Shown here one piece after another: positions 1-5,683 of a DNA stretch of 9,888 nt. The stretch's first letter is position 1. Each line of letters starts with the position of its first letter. The notes under the pieces were generated by a model. That model worked only from the letters and a program-made list of their open reading frames with translations. It searched no databases and was not told the DNA's origin. The position numbers and the translations under genes are program-made. This DNA is from JBBSIG01 sp038232215 (GTDB lineage Bacteria; Actinomycetota; Thermoleophilia; Gaiellales; Gaiellaceae), in NCBI GenBank assembly GCA_038232215.1, contig JBBSIG010000088.1, forward strand, positions 1 through 9,888, written 5' to 3'.

Positions 1-1
1 A

Positions 2-553
2 CGGCCCTGGCCCGCGATGCTGCGCGGCCTCTACCGCGAGCACGACCGCTACGTCGAGACCTACTGGAGCAAGTACGGGGACGCGTACTTCGCGGGCGAC
101 GGCGCGCGCGTCGACGCCGACGGAGACTTCTGGCTGCTCGGGCGGGTCGACGACGTGATGAACGTCTCCGGTCACCGGATCTCGACGATCGAGGTCGAGA
201 GCGCCCTCGTCGACCACCGGCGGGTGGCCGAGGCGGCGGTGTGCGGGCGGCAGGACGCCCGGACGGGGCAGGCGATCGTCGCCTACGTGACGCTGAAGGG
301 CGGCGACGACGGCTCGGTCGAGATGCTCGAGGAGCTGCGGGCGCACGTGAGCAAGAAGATCGGGCCGATCGCGAAGCCGGCGAACATCGTCTTCACGCCC
401 GAGCTGCCGAAGACCCGGAGCGGGAAGATCATGCGGCGGCTGCTCCGGGACGTCGCCGAGAACCGCCCGCTCGGGGACACGACGACGCTCGCTGATCCGG
501 CCGTCGTCGGGGAGCTGCAGGAGCGGGCGGTGGCGGAGAAGAGCGAGGAGTAG
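2..553 (+). CDS. acs: Acetyl-CoA synthetase, C-terminal part (5'-truncated by window edge)
   Basis: AMP-forming acetyl-CoA synthetase, a cytoplasmic enzyme that activates acetate with ATP and CoA to acetyl-CoA. Only about the last 180 residues are present; the reading frame is open to the left edge, so the ATG at 17 is internal (PWPAMLRGLY is the usual Acs sequence there). Visible family signatures are ETYWSKYGDAYFAGDGA, the hinge region GRVDDVMNVSGHRIST that begins the mobile C-terminal domain, and PKTRSGKIMRRLLRD. The lysine of SGKI (codon 425-427) is the catalytic lysine that is acetylated to switch Acs off in other bacteria. The C-terminal ending GDTTTLADPAVV is also characteristic of Acs rather than of other acyl-CoA ligases; a propionyl-CoA synthetase is less likely. 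The gene ends convergently with the M16 peptidase gene, 31 bp away, with no clear terminator between them. Confidence 0.93.
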   Translation, partial: RPWPAMLRGLYREHDRYVETYWSKYGDAYFAGDGARVDADGDFWLLGRVDDVMNVSGHRISTIEVESALVDHRRVAEAAVCGRQDARTGQAIVAYVTLKGGDDGSVEMLEELRAHVSKKIGPIAKPANIVFTPELPKTRSGKIMRRLLRDVAENRPLGDTTTLADPAVVGELQERAVAEKSEE

Positions 554-584
554 TCGAGCGGGGCGGCGGCCGCTGGGGCTCGGC

Positions 585-1853
585 TCAGGCGAGCAGGCGC
601 TCGAACCGCTCGGAGTCCTCGAAAGGGCCGATCAGAGCGAGCTTCAGGCGCTCCCCCGCGAGGAGGTCCTGCGCGACCCGCTGGACGTCCTCCGCGGTCA
701 CCCGGTCGAGCGCGGCGAGCACCTCGTCGGGGTCCGGGGCGTTGCCCTCGAGCACCTCGCGCCGCAGGCCGAACATGATCAGGCCCTGCGGGCTCTCGAG
801 CTGCAGCACGAAGCGCCCCTTCGCGAAACTACGCGCCTTCTCGAGCTCGTCGCTCGGCACCGGCTCGTCGGCGATCCGCTTCAGCTCGCCGACGACCGTG
901 GTGACCGCGTCGTCGATGCGGGCGATGTCGACGCCGGCCTGCGCGTAGAGGGAGCCTGCGTCGGTGTAGCTGTGGTTGACGCCGAAGACGTAGTAGGCGA
1001 GGCCGCGGCGCTCGCGCACCTCCGTGAAGAGGCGAGACGACATGCCGCCGCCGAGCACGGTGGCGAGGAGTTGCAGCACGTAGCGGTCGGGGTGCTCGAT
1101 CGGATAGCTCGGAACCCCGATGCAGATGTGGGCCTGATCCGACTGCTTCGTCGCGATCTTCACGCGCGAGGCGCCGTTCCCGACCGCCGCGAGCGGCACA
1201 GGCTCTCCGGTGTCTGCGGGCTCGAGGTCGCCGAGCAGCCGCTCGAGCTCGGCGATCAGGTCGCCCTCGATCCTGCCCCCGACGCCGACCACCATGCGAG
1301 CCGGCCTGTACCAGCGCTCGAGGTAGTCGGTGAACGTCTCGCGCGTCGCCCCGCGCACAGTCTCCTTCGTGCCGATGATGTCCCAGCCGAGCGGTTGGTC
1401 CCCGTACAGGAGCTCCTCGTACACACCGTCGATGAAGTCCCGCGGCGTGTCGAAGTACATGTTCATCTCCTCGACGATCACGCCCTTCTCGCGCTCGATC
1501 TCCTCCACCTCGAACTTGGAGTTCCGAAGCATGTCGACGAGGACGTCGAGGGCCGTGCCCCGCGACTCCGCGGCGCACCTCACGTAGTAGCCCGTGTACT
1601 CCTTGCCGGTGAAGGCGTTGAACTCGCCCCCGATCGCGTCGATCTCACCCGAGATGTCGCGCGAGCGCGGGCGCCTCTCCGTGCCCTTGAAGAACATGTG
1701 CTCCGCGAAGTGGGCGATCCCGTTCGTGTCCCGGGTCTCGTAGCGAGAGCCCGCGGCCAGCATGATCGAGCAGGTGACGGACTTCGCCTGCGGCATCGGC
1801 GCCGTGACGACGCGCAGGCCGTTCGCGAGGGTCTGACGCTCGTAGGCGGGCAT
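585..1853 (-). CDS. M16 family zinc metallopeptidase (processing-peptidase-like)
   Basis: Insulinase/pitrilysin-family zinc protease of the one-chain, two-domain type (422 aa) related to mitochondrial processing peptidase beta. The inverted zinc motif HFAEH is at residues 48-52 and the third ligand is expected near E128 in GVIVEEM. The second half carries ERRGLAYYVFG, the conserved Arg/Tyr region of the inactive-fold domain, so the protein looks active and complete. There is no signal peptide, so it is probably cytoplasmic; the substrate cannot be told. Start choice: ATG at 1853 gives MPAYERQTLANGLRVV, the normal family N-terminus, and lies 7 nt after a TAGCAT -10-like box, fitting a leaderless mRNA. 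Alternatives are ATG at 1862 (three codons longer) and GTG at 1892. The latter has a GAGGA 9 nt upstream but overlaps the divergent SIS gene. Relatives often sit beside pnp in other genomes; here the neighbours are acs and a SIS gene. Confidence 0.92.
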   Translation of the reverse strand: MPAYERQTLANGLRVVTAPMPQAKSVTCSIMLAAGSRYETRDTNGIAHFAEHMFFKGTERRPRSRDISGEIDAIGGEFNAFTGKEYTGYYVRCAAESRGTALDVLVDMLRNSKFEVEEIEREKGVIVEEMNMYFDTPRDFIDGVYEELLYGDQPLGWDIIGTKETVRGATRETFTDYLERWYRPARMVVGVGGRIEGDLIAELERLLGDLEPADTGEPVPLAAVGNGASRVKIATKQSDQAHICIGVPSYPIEHPDRYVLQLLATVLGGGMSSRLFTEVRERRGLAYYVFGVNHSYTDAGSLYAQAGVDIARIDDAVTTVVGELKRIADEPVPSDELEKARSFAKGRFVLQLESPQGLIMFGLRREVLEGNAPDPDEVLAALDRVTAEDVQRVAQDLLAGERLKLALIGPFEDSERFERLLA

Positions 1854-1860
1854 CGCCGTC

Positions 1861-1866
1861 ATGCTA
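1861..1866 (-). promoter_or_regulatory. Putative -10 box for leaderless M16 gene
   Basis: On the minus strand this reads TAGCAT, matching TAnnnT, and is followed by 7 nt and then the ATG at 1853. That spacing puts the transcription start at or next to the start codon, as in leaderless actinobacterial genes. No convincing -35 element is visible, and no Shine-Dalgarno precedes this ATG. On the plus strand the overlapping TGCTAT (1862-1867) lies 6 nt before the GTG of the SIS gene and could be its weaker -10. Prediction from sequence only. Confidence 0.4.
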
Positions 1867-1873
1867 TCGGCGC

Positions 1874-2737
1874 GTGCCGGGCGACCTGACACGAGCCGCC
1901 GTCCTCGCGCAGCCGGAGTGGCTGAGTGAGGTTCCGACCGACCGGCGACTTCCCGAGGGATGCGTCCTCCTCACCGGCTGCGGCACCTCCTATCACGCCG
2001 CGCAGACCGGCGGCCGGGCCGTCGAGGCGCTCGAGCTCGTGCTCGAGCCGAAGCGGCGGGCCGACCTGCTCGTCCTCGTCAGCCACGAGGGCGCCACGCC
2101 GCTGACCATGGAGGCGGCGAGGGCCTGGCGCGGCCCGAGGTGGCTCGTGACGGGCGCAGCCGACAGCCCGCTCGCGGAGCTGTGCGACGAGGTGGTCGTC
2201 TGCACGCCTGCGCTCGAGCGGAGCATGTGCCACACGGCCAGCTACACGTGCGCCGTCGCCGCTCTCGCGTCGCTCCGCGGCGAGGACGCCACGTGGCTGG
2301 CCGGCGCTGTCTCGAGAGTGCTCGCCGAGCCGCGAGAGCCGGTCGGCGACGCGACGCGGATCCTCGTCGCCGGCGCGGGTCGGGACTGGCCGACGGCCCA
2401 GGAGGCGGTGCTGAAGCTTCGGGAAGGCGCCTTCGTGGCCGCGGAGGCGCACCGGACGGAGGAGCTCCTGCACGGTCACCTCGCGGCGGTCGACGAGAGC
2501 GTGCGGGCGTTCGTGCTCGAGGGCGAGGGGCGGGCCGCCGAGCGGGCGCACGACGCCGTCAGGGCGCTCCGCGAGCTCGGCTGCGAGACGTCGCTCGTCC
2601 CCTCCGTCCACCCGGTCGTGGACGTCGTCCGCTTCCAGCTCCTGATGCTCGACCTCGCGCAGGCCCGCGGTACCGATCCCGACCTGATCCGCCGGGACGA
2701 CGAGCGGTGGGCGCGCGCGCGAGCGGCCTACTCGTAA
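1874..2737 (+). CDS. SIS-domain sugar isomerase/deaminase (GlmS isomerase-half homologue)
   Basis: Double-SIS protein of 287 aa resembling the isomerase half of glucosamine-6-phosphate synthase without the glutaminase domain. The first SIS domain has GCGTSYHAA (35-43), the GlmS phosphosugar-loop signature, and SHEGAT (70-75) in place of the usual SQSGET. The second has the stretch ending EELLHGHL (about 180-202), where E197 matches the catalytic Glu of GlmS GELKHG. The tail GTDPDLIRRDD ends without the lysine that GlmS uses near its C-terminus to open the sugar ring. It is therefore probably an aminosugar-phosphate deaminase, isomerase or deglycase (AgaS, FrlB or NagB-II type) acting in the cytoplasm; the substrate is unknown. 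The GTG start at 1874 gives the natural N-terminus with LAQPEWL and has no Shine-Dalgarno. It diverges from the M16 gene, with 20 bp between start codons, and its last 10 bp overlap the convergent GNAT gene. Confidence 0.85.
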   Translation: MPGDLTRAAVLAQPEWLSEVPTDRRLPEGCVLLTGCGTSYHAAQTGGRAVEALELVLEPKRRADLLVLVSHEGATPLTMEAARAWRGPRWLVTGAADSPLAELCDEVVVCTPALERSMCHTASYTCAVAALASLRGEDATWLAGAVSRVLAEPREPVGDATRILVAGAGRDWPTAQEAVLKLREGAFVAAEAHRTEELLHGHLAAVDESVRAFVLEGEGRAAERAHDAVRALRELGCETSLVPSVHPVVDVVRFQLLMLDLAQARGTDPDLIRRDDERWARARAAYS

Positions 2738-3354
2738 GGGGCCGCCCTCGGAGCTGCTCGAGGCGGAGAAGCGAGCCGCGTCTCGAGCGCAGCCTTCACC
2801 GCCGGCCACTCGTCGTCGAGGATGCTGTAGTAGGCGGAGTCGCGCCGCTCCCCGCCTCGCACGAGCATGTGCTTGCGGAAGACGCCCTCCAGCCGGGCCG
2901 GAAGAGCCGCGAGCGCCGCACGCGAGCGTGCGTTGCGCTCGTCCGTCTTGAACTCGACGCGCAGGCACCCGAGCCGCTCGAACGCGTGCTCCAGGAGAAG
3001 GAGCTTGGCCTCGGTGTTCGCGCCGGTTCCCCAGGCTTCGCGCGCGAGCCACGTCCAGCCGATCTCGAGACTGCGATGCTCCGGGCGGAGCGCGAGGTAG
3101 CGCGTGCTGCCGAGCGGGCGGGCGCTCGGCGCGTCGAGGGTGACGAAGGCGGCCTCCGTGCCCGCTCGGGTCGCGGCGAGCGCCTCCTCGAGCCATGCGT
3201 GGAACGCCTCGCGGCTCTCGTTCGCGACGACGCTCATCCACGTCCAGACGTGCGGGTCCGCGGCCGCCTCCCAAAGGCCGTCCTCGTGCTCGGGCGCGAG
3301 CGGCTCCAGGACGACGAGCCGTCCTTCGAGGCGGCGCTGCAGCCCGTCCCACAT
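2728..3354 (-). CDS. GNAT family N-acetyltransferase (RimJ/RimL type)
   Basis: Acetyl-CoA-dependent N-acetyltransferase of 208 aa in the Acetyltransf_3 (RimJ/RimL/YdaF-like) group. It opens with the usual strand GRLVVLEPLAPEH (11-23). The acetyl-CoA-binding motif A is WLAREAWGTGANTEAK (102-117), with REAWGTG as the pyrophosphate loop. A later block FKTDERNARSRAAL (135-148) is the conserved N-x-x-S region near the active site. A short Ala/Pro/Arg-rich tail follows residue 195. The acceptor (protein N-terminus, amine or antibiotic) cannot be inferred. The start ATG at 3354 shares its A with the TGA stop of the DUF3052 gene (TGATG), so the two are very likely co-transcribed and translationally coupled. 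The frame stays open upstream to 3507, but that extension would lie inside the DUF3052 gene and has no family similarity. The last 10 bp overlap the end of the opposing SIS gene. Confidence 0.88.
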   Translation of the reverse strand: MWDGLQRRLEGRLVVLEPLAPEHEDGLWEAAADPHVWTWMSVVANESREAFHAWLEEALAATRAGTEAAFVTLDAPSARPLGSTRYLALRPEHRSLEIGWTWLAREAWGTGANTEAKLLLLEHAFERLGCLRVEFKTDERNARSRAALAALPARLEGVFRKHMLVRGGERRDSAYYSILDDEWPAVKAALETRLASPPRAAPRAAPYE

Positions 3355-3671
3355 CAGCGATCCTCGAGCCGGTACACGAACCGCACGGCTTGCCAGCTCT
3401 CGTCGATCGAGCAGCTCTTGTTGTCGACGAGACCGGCGCCGAGCCCGACCGCCTGCACCGTCTCGAACGAGAGGTCGCTCTCGATCCCGGCAGCCTTCTT
3501 CGGCCACGCGACCCAGAGCCCGTCCACGGGAGCGAGTAAGTCGCGCAGTCGCCCGAAGCGCGCCTCGAGCTCGGCCCGGCTCGTCGTGAAGTAGACGACG
3601 ACCCCGGCCCCGGGCTTCGCGCCGAGCTTCCTCGAGAGCGGTGTCCCGGAATAGTCCTTGTGCGCGCTCAC
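3354..3671 (-). CDS. DUF3052 family protein
   Basis: Small cytoplasmic protein (105 aa) recognised as DUF3052, a family of unknown function common in Actinobacteria. Diagnostic segments are DYSGTPLSRKLG (6-17), the central WVAWPKKAAG (53-62) and GLVDNKSCSIDESWQAVRF (80-98). There is no signal peptide, membrane segment or obvious catalytic motif; the length is typical of compact members. The GTG start at 3671 has neither a Shine-Dalgarno nor a TAnnnT box. Instead, its GTGA overlaps the TGA of a short upstream frame (3737-3739 to 3668-3670), which suggests re-initiation or a promoter further upstream. The stop overlaps the ATG of the GNAT gene in TGATG, so the pair forms a tight unit. Family assignment is from recognition of these segments; no function is claimed. 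Confidence 0.85.
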   Translation of the reverse strand: MSAHKDYSGTPLSRKLGAKPGAGVVVYFTTSRAELEARFGRLRDLLAPVDGLWVAWPKKAAGIESDLSFETVQAVGLGAGLVDNKSCSIDESWQAVRFVYRLEDR

Positions 3672-3755
3672 GCCGCTTGACCCCGCCAGGCCGCGATCAG
3701 GTCGCTCTCGCGCTCGGGGGCCAGGCCGGCCGGCCCCACCCGAGGAGGAGCAGCC
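3672..3755 (-). other. 84-bp gap with GC hairpin and possible 23-codon ORF
   Basis: Between the aminotransferase stop and the DUF3052 start. On either strand GGGGCC (3717-3722) pairs with GGCCCC (3732-3737) around a 9-nt loop, a possible but T-less terminator for the aminotransferase. The same stretch can be read on the minus strand as a GTG-initiated 23-codon frame (start 3739) with G/C-rich third positions, ending LIAAWRGQAA. Its TGA overlaps the DUF3052 GTG. No Shine-Dalgarno precedes it and I do not recognise the peptide, so it may be chance or a leader/coupling ORF. Confidence 0.3.
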
Positions 3756-4916
3756 TCACAGCCGCTCGAGCGCGTCCAGCAGGCGGTCAACCTCCTCGGC
3801 CGTGTTGTAGTGCACGATCCCCGCCCGCACCGCGCCCTCCTCCAGGCCCAGCCGCCTCATCACCTCGACCGCGTAGTAGTTGCCGTACCAGACGGCGATG
3901 CCCTGGTCGCCGAGCGCCGTCGCGACCTCGCGCGCCTCCTTGCCCTCGACGTTGAACGCGAAGGTCGCCACGCGCCCGTCCATGGTCTGAGGCCCGTAGA
4001 GCGTGCAGCGCTCGGGCAGGCCGGCGAGGAAGCGCCCGCCGAGCTCGCGCTCGTGGCTCCGGATCGCGTCCCAGCCGATCGACTCCACGTAGTCGACCGC
4101 GGCGACGAACCCCGCGAGCAGCTCGTGCGGCAGCGTGCCGGTCTCGAAGCGATGGCCGAGCGGCTCGCTCGGCGCAGGGCGAACCTTGTACGGGCGCCAG
4201 CGCTCGAGCAGCTCCCGTCGGCCGAAGGCGAGCCCGAGGTGGGGCCCGAAGAACTTGTACGGCGAGCAGATCAGGACGTCGACCCCGAGCTCCGCCACGT
4301 CGATCGGCCCGTGCGGGGCGTAGTGGACGGCGTCGGCCCAGGCCAGCGCGCCCGCCTCGTGCGCGAGGCCGACGATCCGCTCTGCCTCGGTGAGCGTCCC
4401 GACGGAGTTCGCTGCAAGGGGGAATGCGACGACCCGCGTGCGGGGGCCGAGCAGCCGCTCGAGCTCGTCCAGGTCGAGCGTGCAGTCGTCGTGGATGCCG
4501 ACGAAGCGAACGACGACGTCTAGGTCGTGCGCAAGCTCGAGCCAGGGCGACACGTTGGCGTCGTGGTCGAGCCCGGTGACGACGATCTCGTCGCCCGCCT
4601 CGAGCTCGCGCCCGAGCGTGCGCGTGAGCGCGAAGTTCAGCGTCGTCATGCTCGGGCCGAACGCGACCTCGTCGGGATGGCAGCCGAGAAAGCCGCCGGC
4701 GGCGAGCCGAGCCTGCGTGACGAGCGCCTCGGTGCGCCGGCTGGCACCGTAGGGGCCGCCGACGTTCGCATTCGACTCCCGTAAGTAGGTGGAGATCGCG
4801 TCGATCACCTCGTCGGGCACCTGCGTGCCGCCCGGCCCGTCGAAGAGGGCGGTGCCGGCCGTGAGCGCCGTGAAGCGCGTCCGCACCGCCGAGACGTCGA
4901 ACGTGACCGCGCCCAC
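3756..4916 (-). CDS. Cysteine desulfurase-like PLP aminotransferase (class V, VC1184 subfamily type)
   Basis: PLP enzyme (386 aa) of the class V aminotransferase fold. The start LFDGPGGTQVP (24-34), SNANVGGPYGASRRT (48-62) and overall layout match the desulfurase-like VC1184 subfamily (TIGR01976). K221 in SPYKFFGPHLG should bind PLP; D195 and H198 in WADAVH contact the cofactor ring; H118/D119 sit in the N-terminal loop. True desulfurases carry an active cysteine in a GHHCAQ-like loop near the C-terminus. Here the aligned segment GIAVWYGNYYAVEVM (339-353) has Y348 instead, so persulfide formation is unlikely; lyase, epimerase or transaminase chemistry is possible and the substrate is unknown. 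The start is GTG at 4916, 6 nt after TAGCGT, consistent with a leaderless transcript, and diverges from clpS. No Suf or Isc genes are nearby. Confidence 0.87.
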   Translation of the reverse strand: MGAVTFDVSAVRTRFTALTAGTALFDGPGGTQVPDEVIDAISTYLRESNANVGGPYGASRRTEALVTQARLAAGGFLGCHPDEVAFGPSMTTLNFALTRTLGRELEAGDEIVVTGLDHDANVSPWLELAHDLDVVVRFVGIHDDCTLDLDELERLLGPRTRVVAFPLAANSVGTLTEAERIVGLAHEAGALAWADAVHYAPHGPIDVAELGVDVLICSPYKFFGPHLGLAFGRRELLERWRPYKVRPAPSEPLGHRFETGTLPHELLAGFVAAVDYVESIGWDAIRSHERELGGRFLAGLPERCTLYGPQTMDGRVATFAFNVEGKEAREVATALGDQGIAVWYGNYYAVEVMRRLGLEEGAVRAGIVHYNTAEEVDRLLDALERL

Positions 4917-4922
4917 GCCGGG

Positions 4923-4928
4923 ACGCTA
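4923..4928 (-). promoter_or_regulatory. Putative -10 box, aminotransferase gene
   Basis: Minus-strand TAGCGT (TAnnnT type) ends 6 nt before the GTG at 4916, the spacing expected for a leaderless transcript. It lies only 6 bp from the opposing clpS -10 box, so the two promoters probably compete or share bound factors. No -35 resembling TTGACA is seen at 16-18 nt. Confidence 0.42.
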
Positions 4929-4934
4929 TCGCAC

Positions 4935-4940
4935 TACGAT
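4935..4940 (+). promoter_or_regulatory. Putative -10 box, clpS
   Basis: Plus-strand TACGAT (TAnnnT with A at position 5) is followed by 6 nt and then GTG at 4947, immediately followed by ATG at 4950. No Shine-Dalgarno is present between box and start, which supports a leaderless mRNA. No clear -35 is seen. Confidence 0.45.
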
Positions 4941-4946
4941 TCCACG

Positions 4947-5243
4947 GTGATGTCGCGCACCGCCACCCCGCCGCGAAAGCAGCTCGAGCGGGGTTCGGGC
5001 CCGGGCACAGGAGGCGTCTGGCGCGTGATCGTCCTGAACGACGACCACAACACCTTCGAGGGCGTCGCTTTCGCGCTCGCCGGCGTTCTGCCCGACGTGT
5101 CGTACGAGCAGGGACTCAGGCTCGCGGACCGGATTCACGACACCGGCCTCGGCGTGGTCTGGAGCGGTCACCTGGAGGTCGCCGAGCACTACTGGAGCCG
5201 GCTGCGCGAGCGCGGGCTCACAATGGCGCCGCTCGAGTCGTAG
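4947..5243 (+). CDS. clpS: ClpS family adaptor protein
   Basis: ATP-dependent Clp protease adaptor (98 aa), which binds N-degron substrates and hands them to the Clp AAA+ unfoldase in the cytoplasm. After a flexible, poorly conserved N-terminal tail of about 23 residues, typical of the family, the core starts at VWRVIVLNDDHNTFEGV (24-40). The NDD segment (N31-D32-D33) and the histidine of RIHDTG (H64) correspond to the residues that hold the N-terminal amino group. HLEVAEHYWSRLRERGLTM is the final helix-strand region. The start is GTG at 4947 directly followed by ATG at 4950; either could be used, and the -10-like TACGAT 6 nt upstream favours the GTG. No clpA/clpC lies in the window; the usual clpS-clpA pairing of proteobacteria is absent. 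The gene ends 3 bp from the convergent OsmC-like gene. Confidence 0.85.
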   Translation: MMSRTATPPRKQLERGSGPGTGGVWRVIVLNDDHNTFEGVAFALAGVLPDVSYEQGLRLADRIHDTGLGVVWSGHLEVAEHYWSRLRERGLTMAPLES

Positions 5244-5246
5244 CCC

Positions 5247-5657
5247 TTACACGGGGTCGCCGTTGACGTGCCAGCGGTAGGCCGGCGAGACGGTCAGGGA
5301 GGCGCCGACGAAGCAGTCCCGCTCGGCCCGGGCGACGAGGGCCACCAGCTCCTCGCCGGGCGGCACCGGCTCCAGCTCGAGGTCGAGCTCGCAGGCGATC
5401 TCGACGAACGCGTAGCGGCCGTCCGACTCCCGCCTCGTCACCCGGCCGGAGGCCGACGCGGTGGCGAGGAAATCGATCGACGCTCGGCCGGCGTGGAAGC
5501 GGAGGCTCTGCAGGGTGCAGCGGACGAGCCCTGCGAGCACGAGGTGCTCCGGCGTCCAGGCCTGGTCGAGCTCGAGCACCGCATGACCGTCCGCGGTGAG
5601 GCGGCCGCTCCGGTCGAGCCCCACGGCGTACTCGAACGACTTCGCGTCTCGGGCCAT
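5247..5657 (-). CDS. OsmC family protein (peroxide-reductase-like)
   Basis: OsmC/Ohr-like protein of 136 aa, the standard family size. Family members reduce organic or inorganic hydroperoxides with a pair of cysteines and act as cytoplasmic dimers. The two expected cysteines are C47 in TPEHLVLAGLVRCTLQSL and C115 in AERDCFVGASL; an extra C89 is not part of the pair. The WTPEHLVLAGL block (34-44) is diagnostic. It could be OsmC, Ohr or the less-studied YhfA-like branch; sequence alone does not separate these. The start ATG at 5657 gives MARDAKSFEYAVGL and lies 7 nt after minus-strand TACGGT. An in-frame extension to 5702 would run into the divergent Mug-NUDIX gene and looks non-coding. No OhrR/OxyR-like regulator is adjacent. 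It shares a 26-bp intergenic region with the repair fusion gene, so joint regulation is possible but unproven. Confidence 0.85.
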   Translation of the reverse strand: MARDAKSFEYAVGLDRSGRLTADGHAVLELDQAWTPEHLVLAGLVRCTLQSLRFHAGRASIDFLATASASGRVTRRESDGRYAFVEIACELDLELEPVPPGEELVALVARAERDCFVGASLTVSPAYRWHVNGDPV

Positions 5658-5664
5658 GGAGGAG

Positions 5665-5670
5665 ACCGTA
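5665..5670 (-). promoter_or_regulatory. Putative -10 box, OsmC-like gene
   Basis: Minus-strand TACGGT, 7 nt before the ATG at 5657. It lies in the spacer of an inverted repeat, GGAGGA (5658-5663) and TCCTCC (5671-5676), and shares its TA with the opposing -10 candidate at 5669-5674. A minus-strand GGAGGA is also present, but 13 nt from the ATG, rather far for a ribosome binding site. Confidence 0.38.
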
Positions 5671-5674
5671 TCCT
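5669..5674 (+). promoter_or_regulatory. Putative -10 box, Mug-NUDIX gene
   Basis: Plus-strand TATCCT, 9 nt before the ATG at 5684. This allows a leaderless or very short-leader transcript. It overlaps the opposing OsmC-gene -10 candidate by two bases, so simultaneous occupancy by two polymerases would be impossible. No -35 is recognisable. Confidence 0.35.
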
Positions 5675-5683
5675 CCGCCCCGC

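Noticed and set aside
554..584. Terminator between acs and the M16 gene
   Set aside because: Several short GC pairings (for example AGCGG with CCGCT) are possible, but no stable unambiguous stem or T-run stands out.
3355..3507. N-terminal extension of the GNAT protein to 3507
   Set aside because: It would overlap half of the DUF3052 gene, is Arg-rich and unlike the family. The ATG at 3354 gives the normal N-terminus and stop/start coupling.
1960..3594. Plus-strand open frame of 544 codons
   Set aside because: It lies antisense or out of frame to SIS, GNAT and DUF3052 genes with clear family motifs. Its translation is Arg/Ala/Pro-rich without motifs, as expected of GC-rich shadow frames.
3756..4916. 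Naming the PLP enzyme a true cysteine desulfurase (SufS/IscS)
   Set aside because: The catalytic cysteine position is Tyr and no Fe-S assembly genes are nearby; only the fold is supported.
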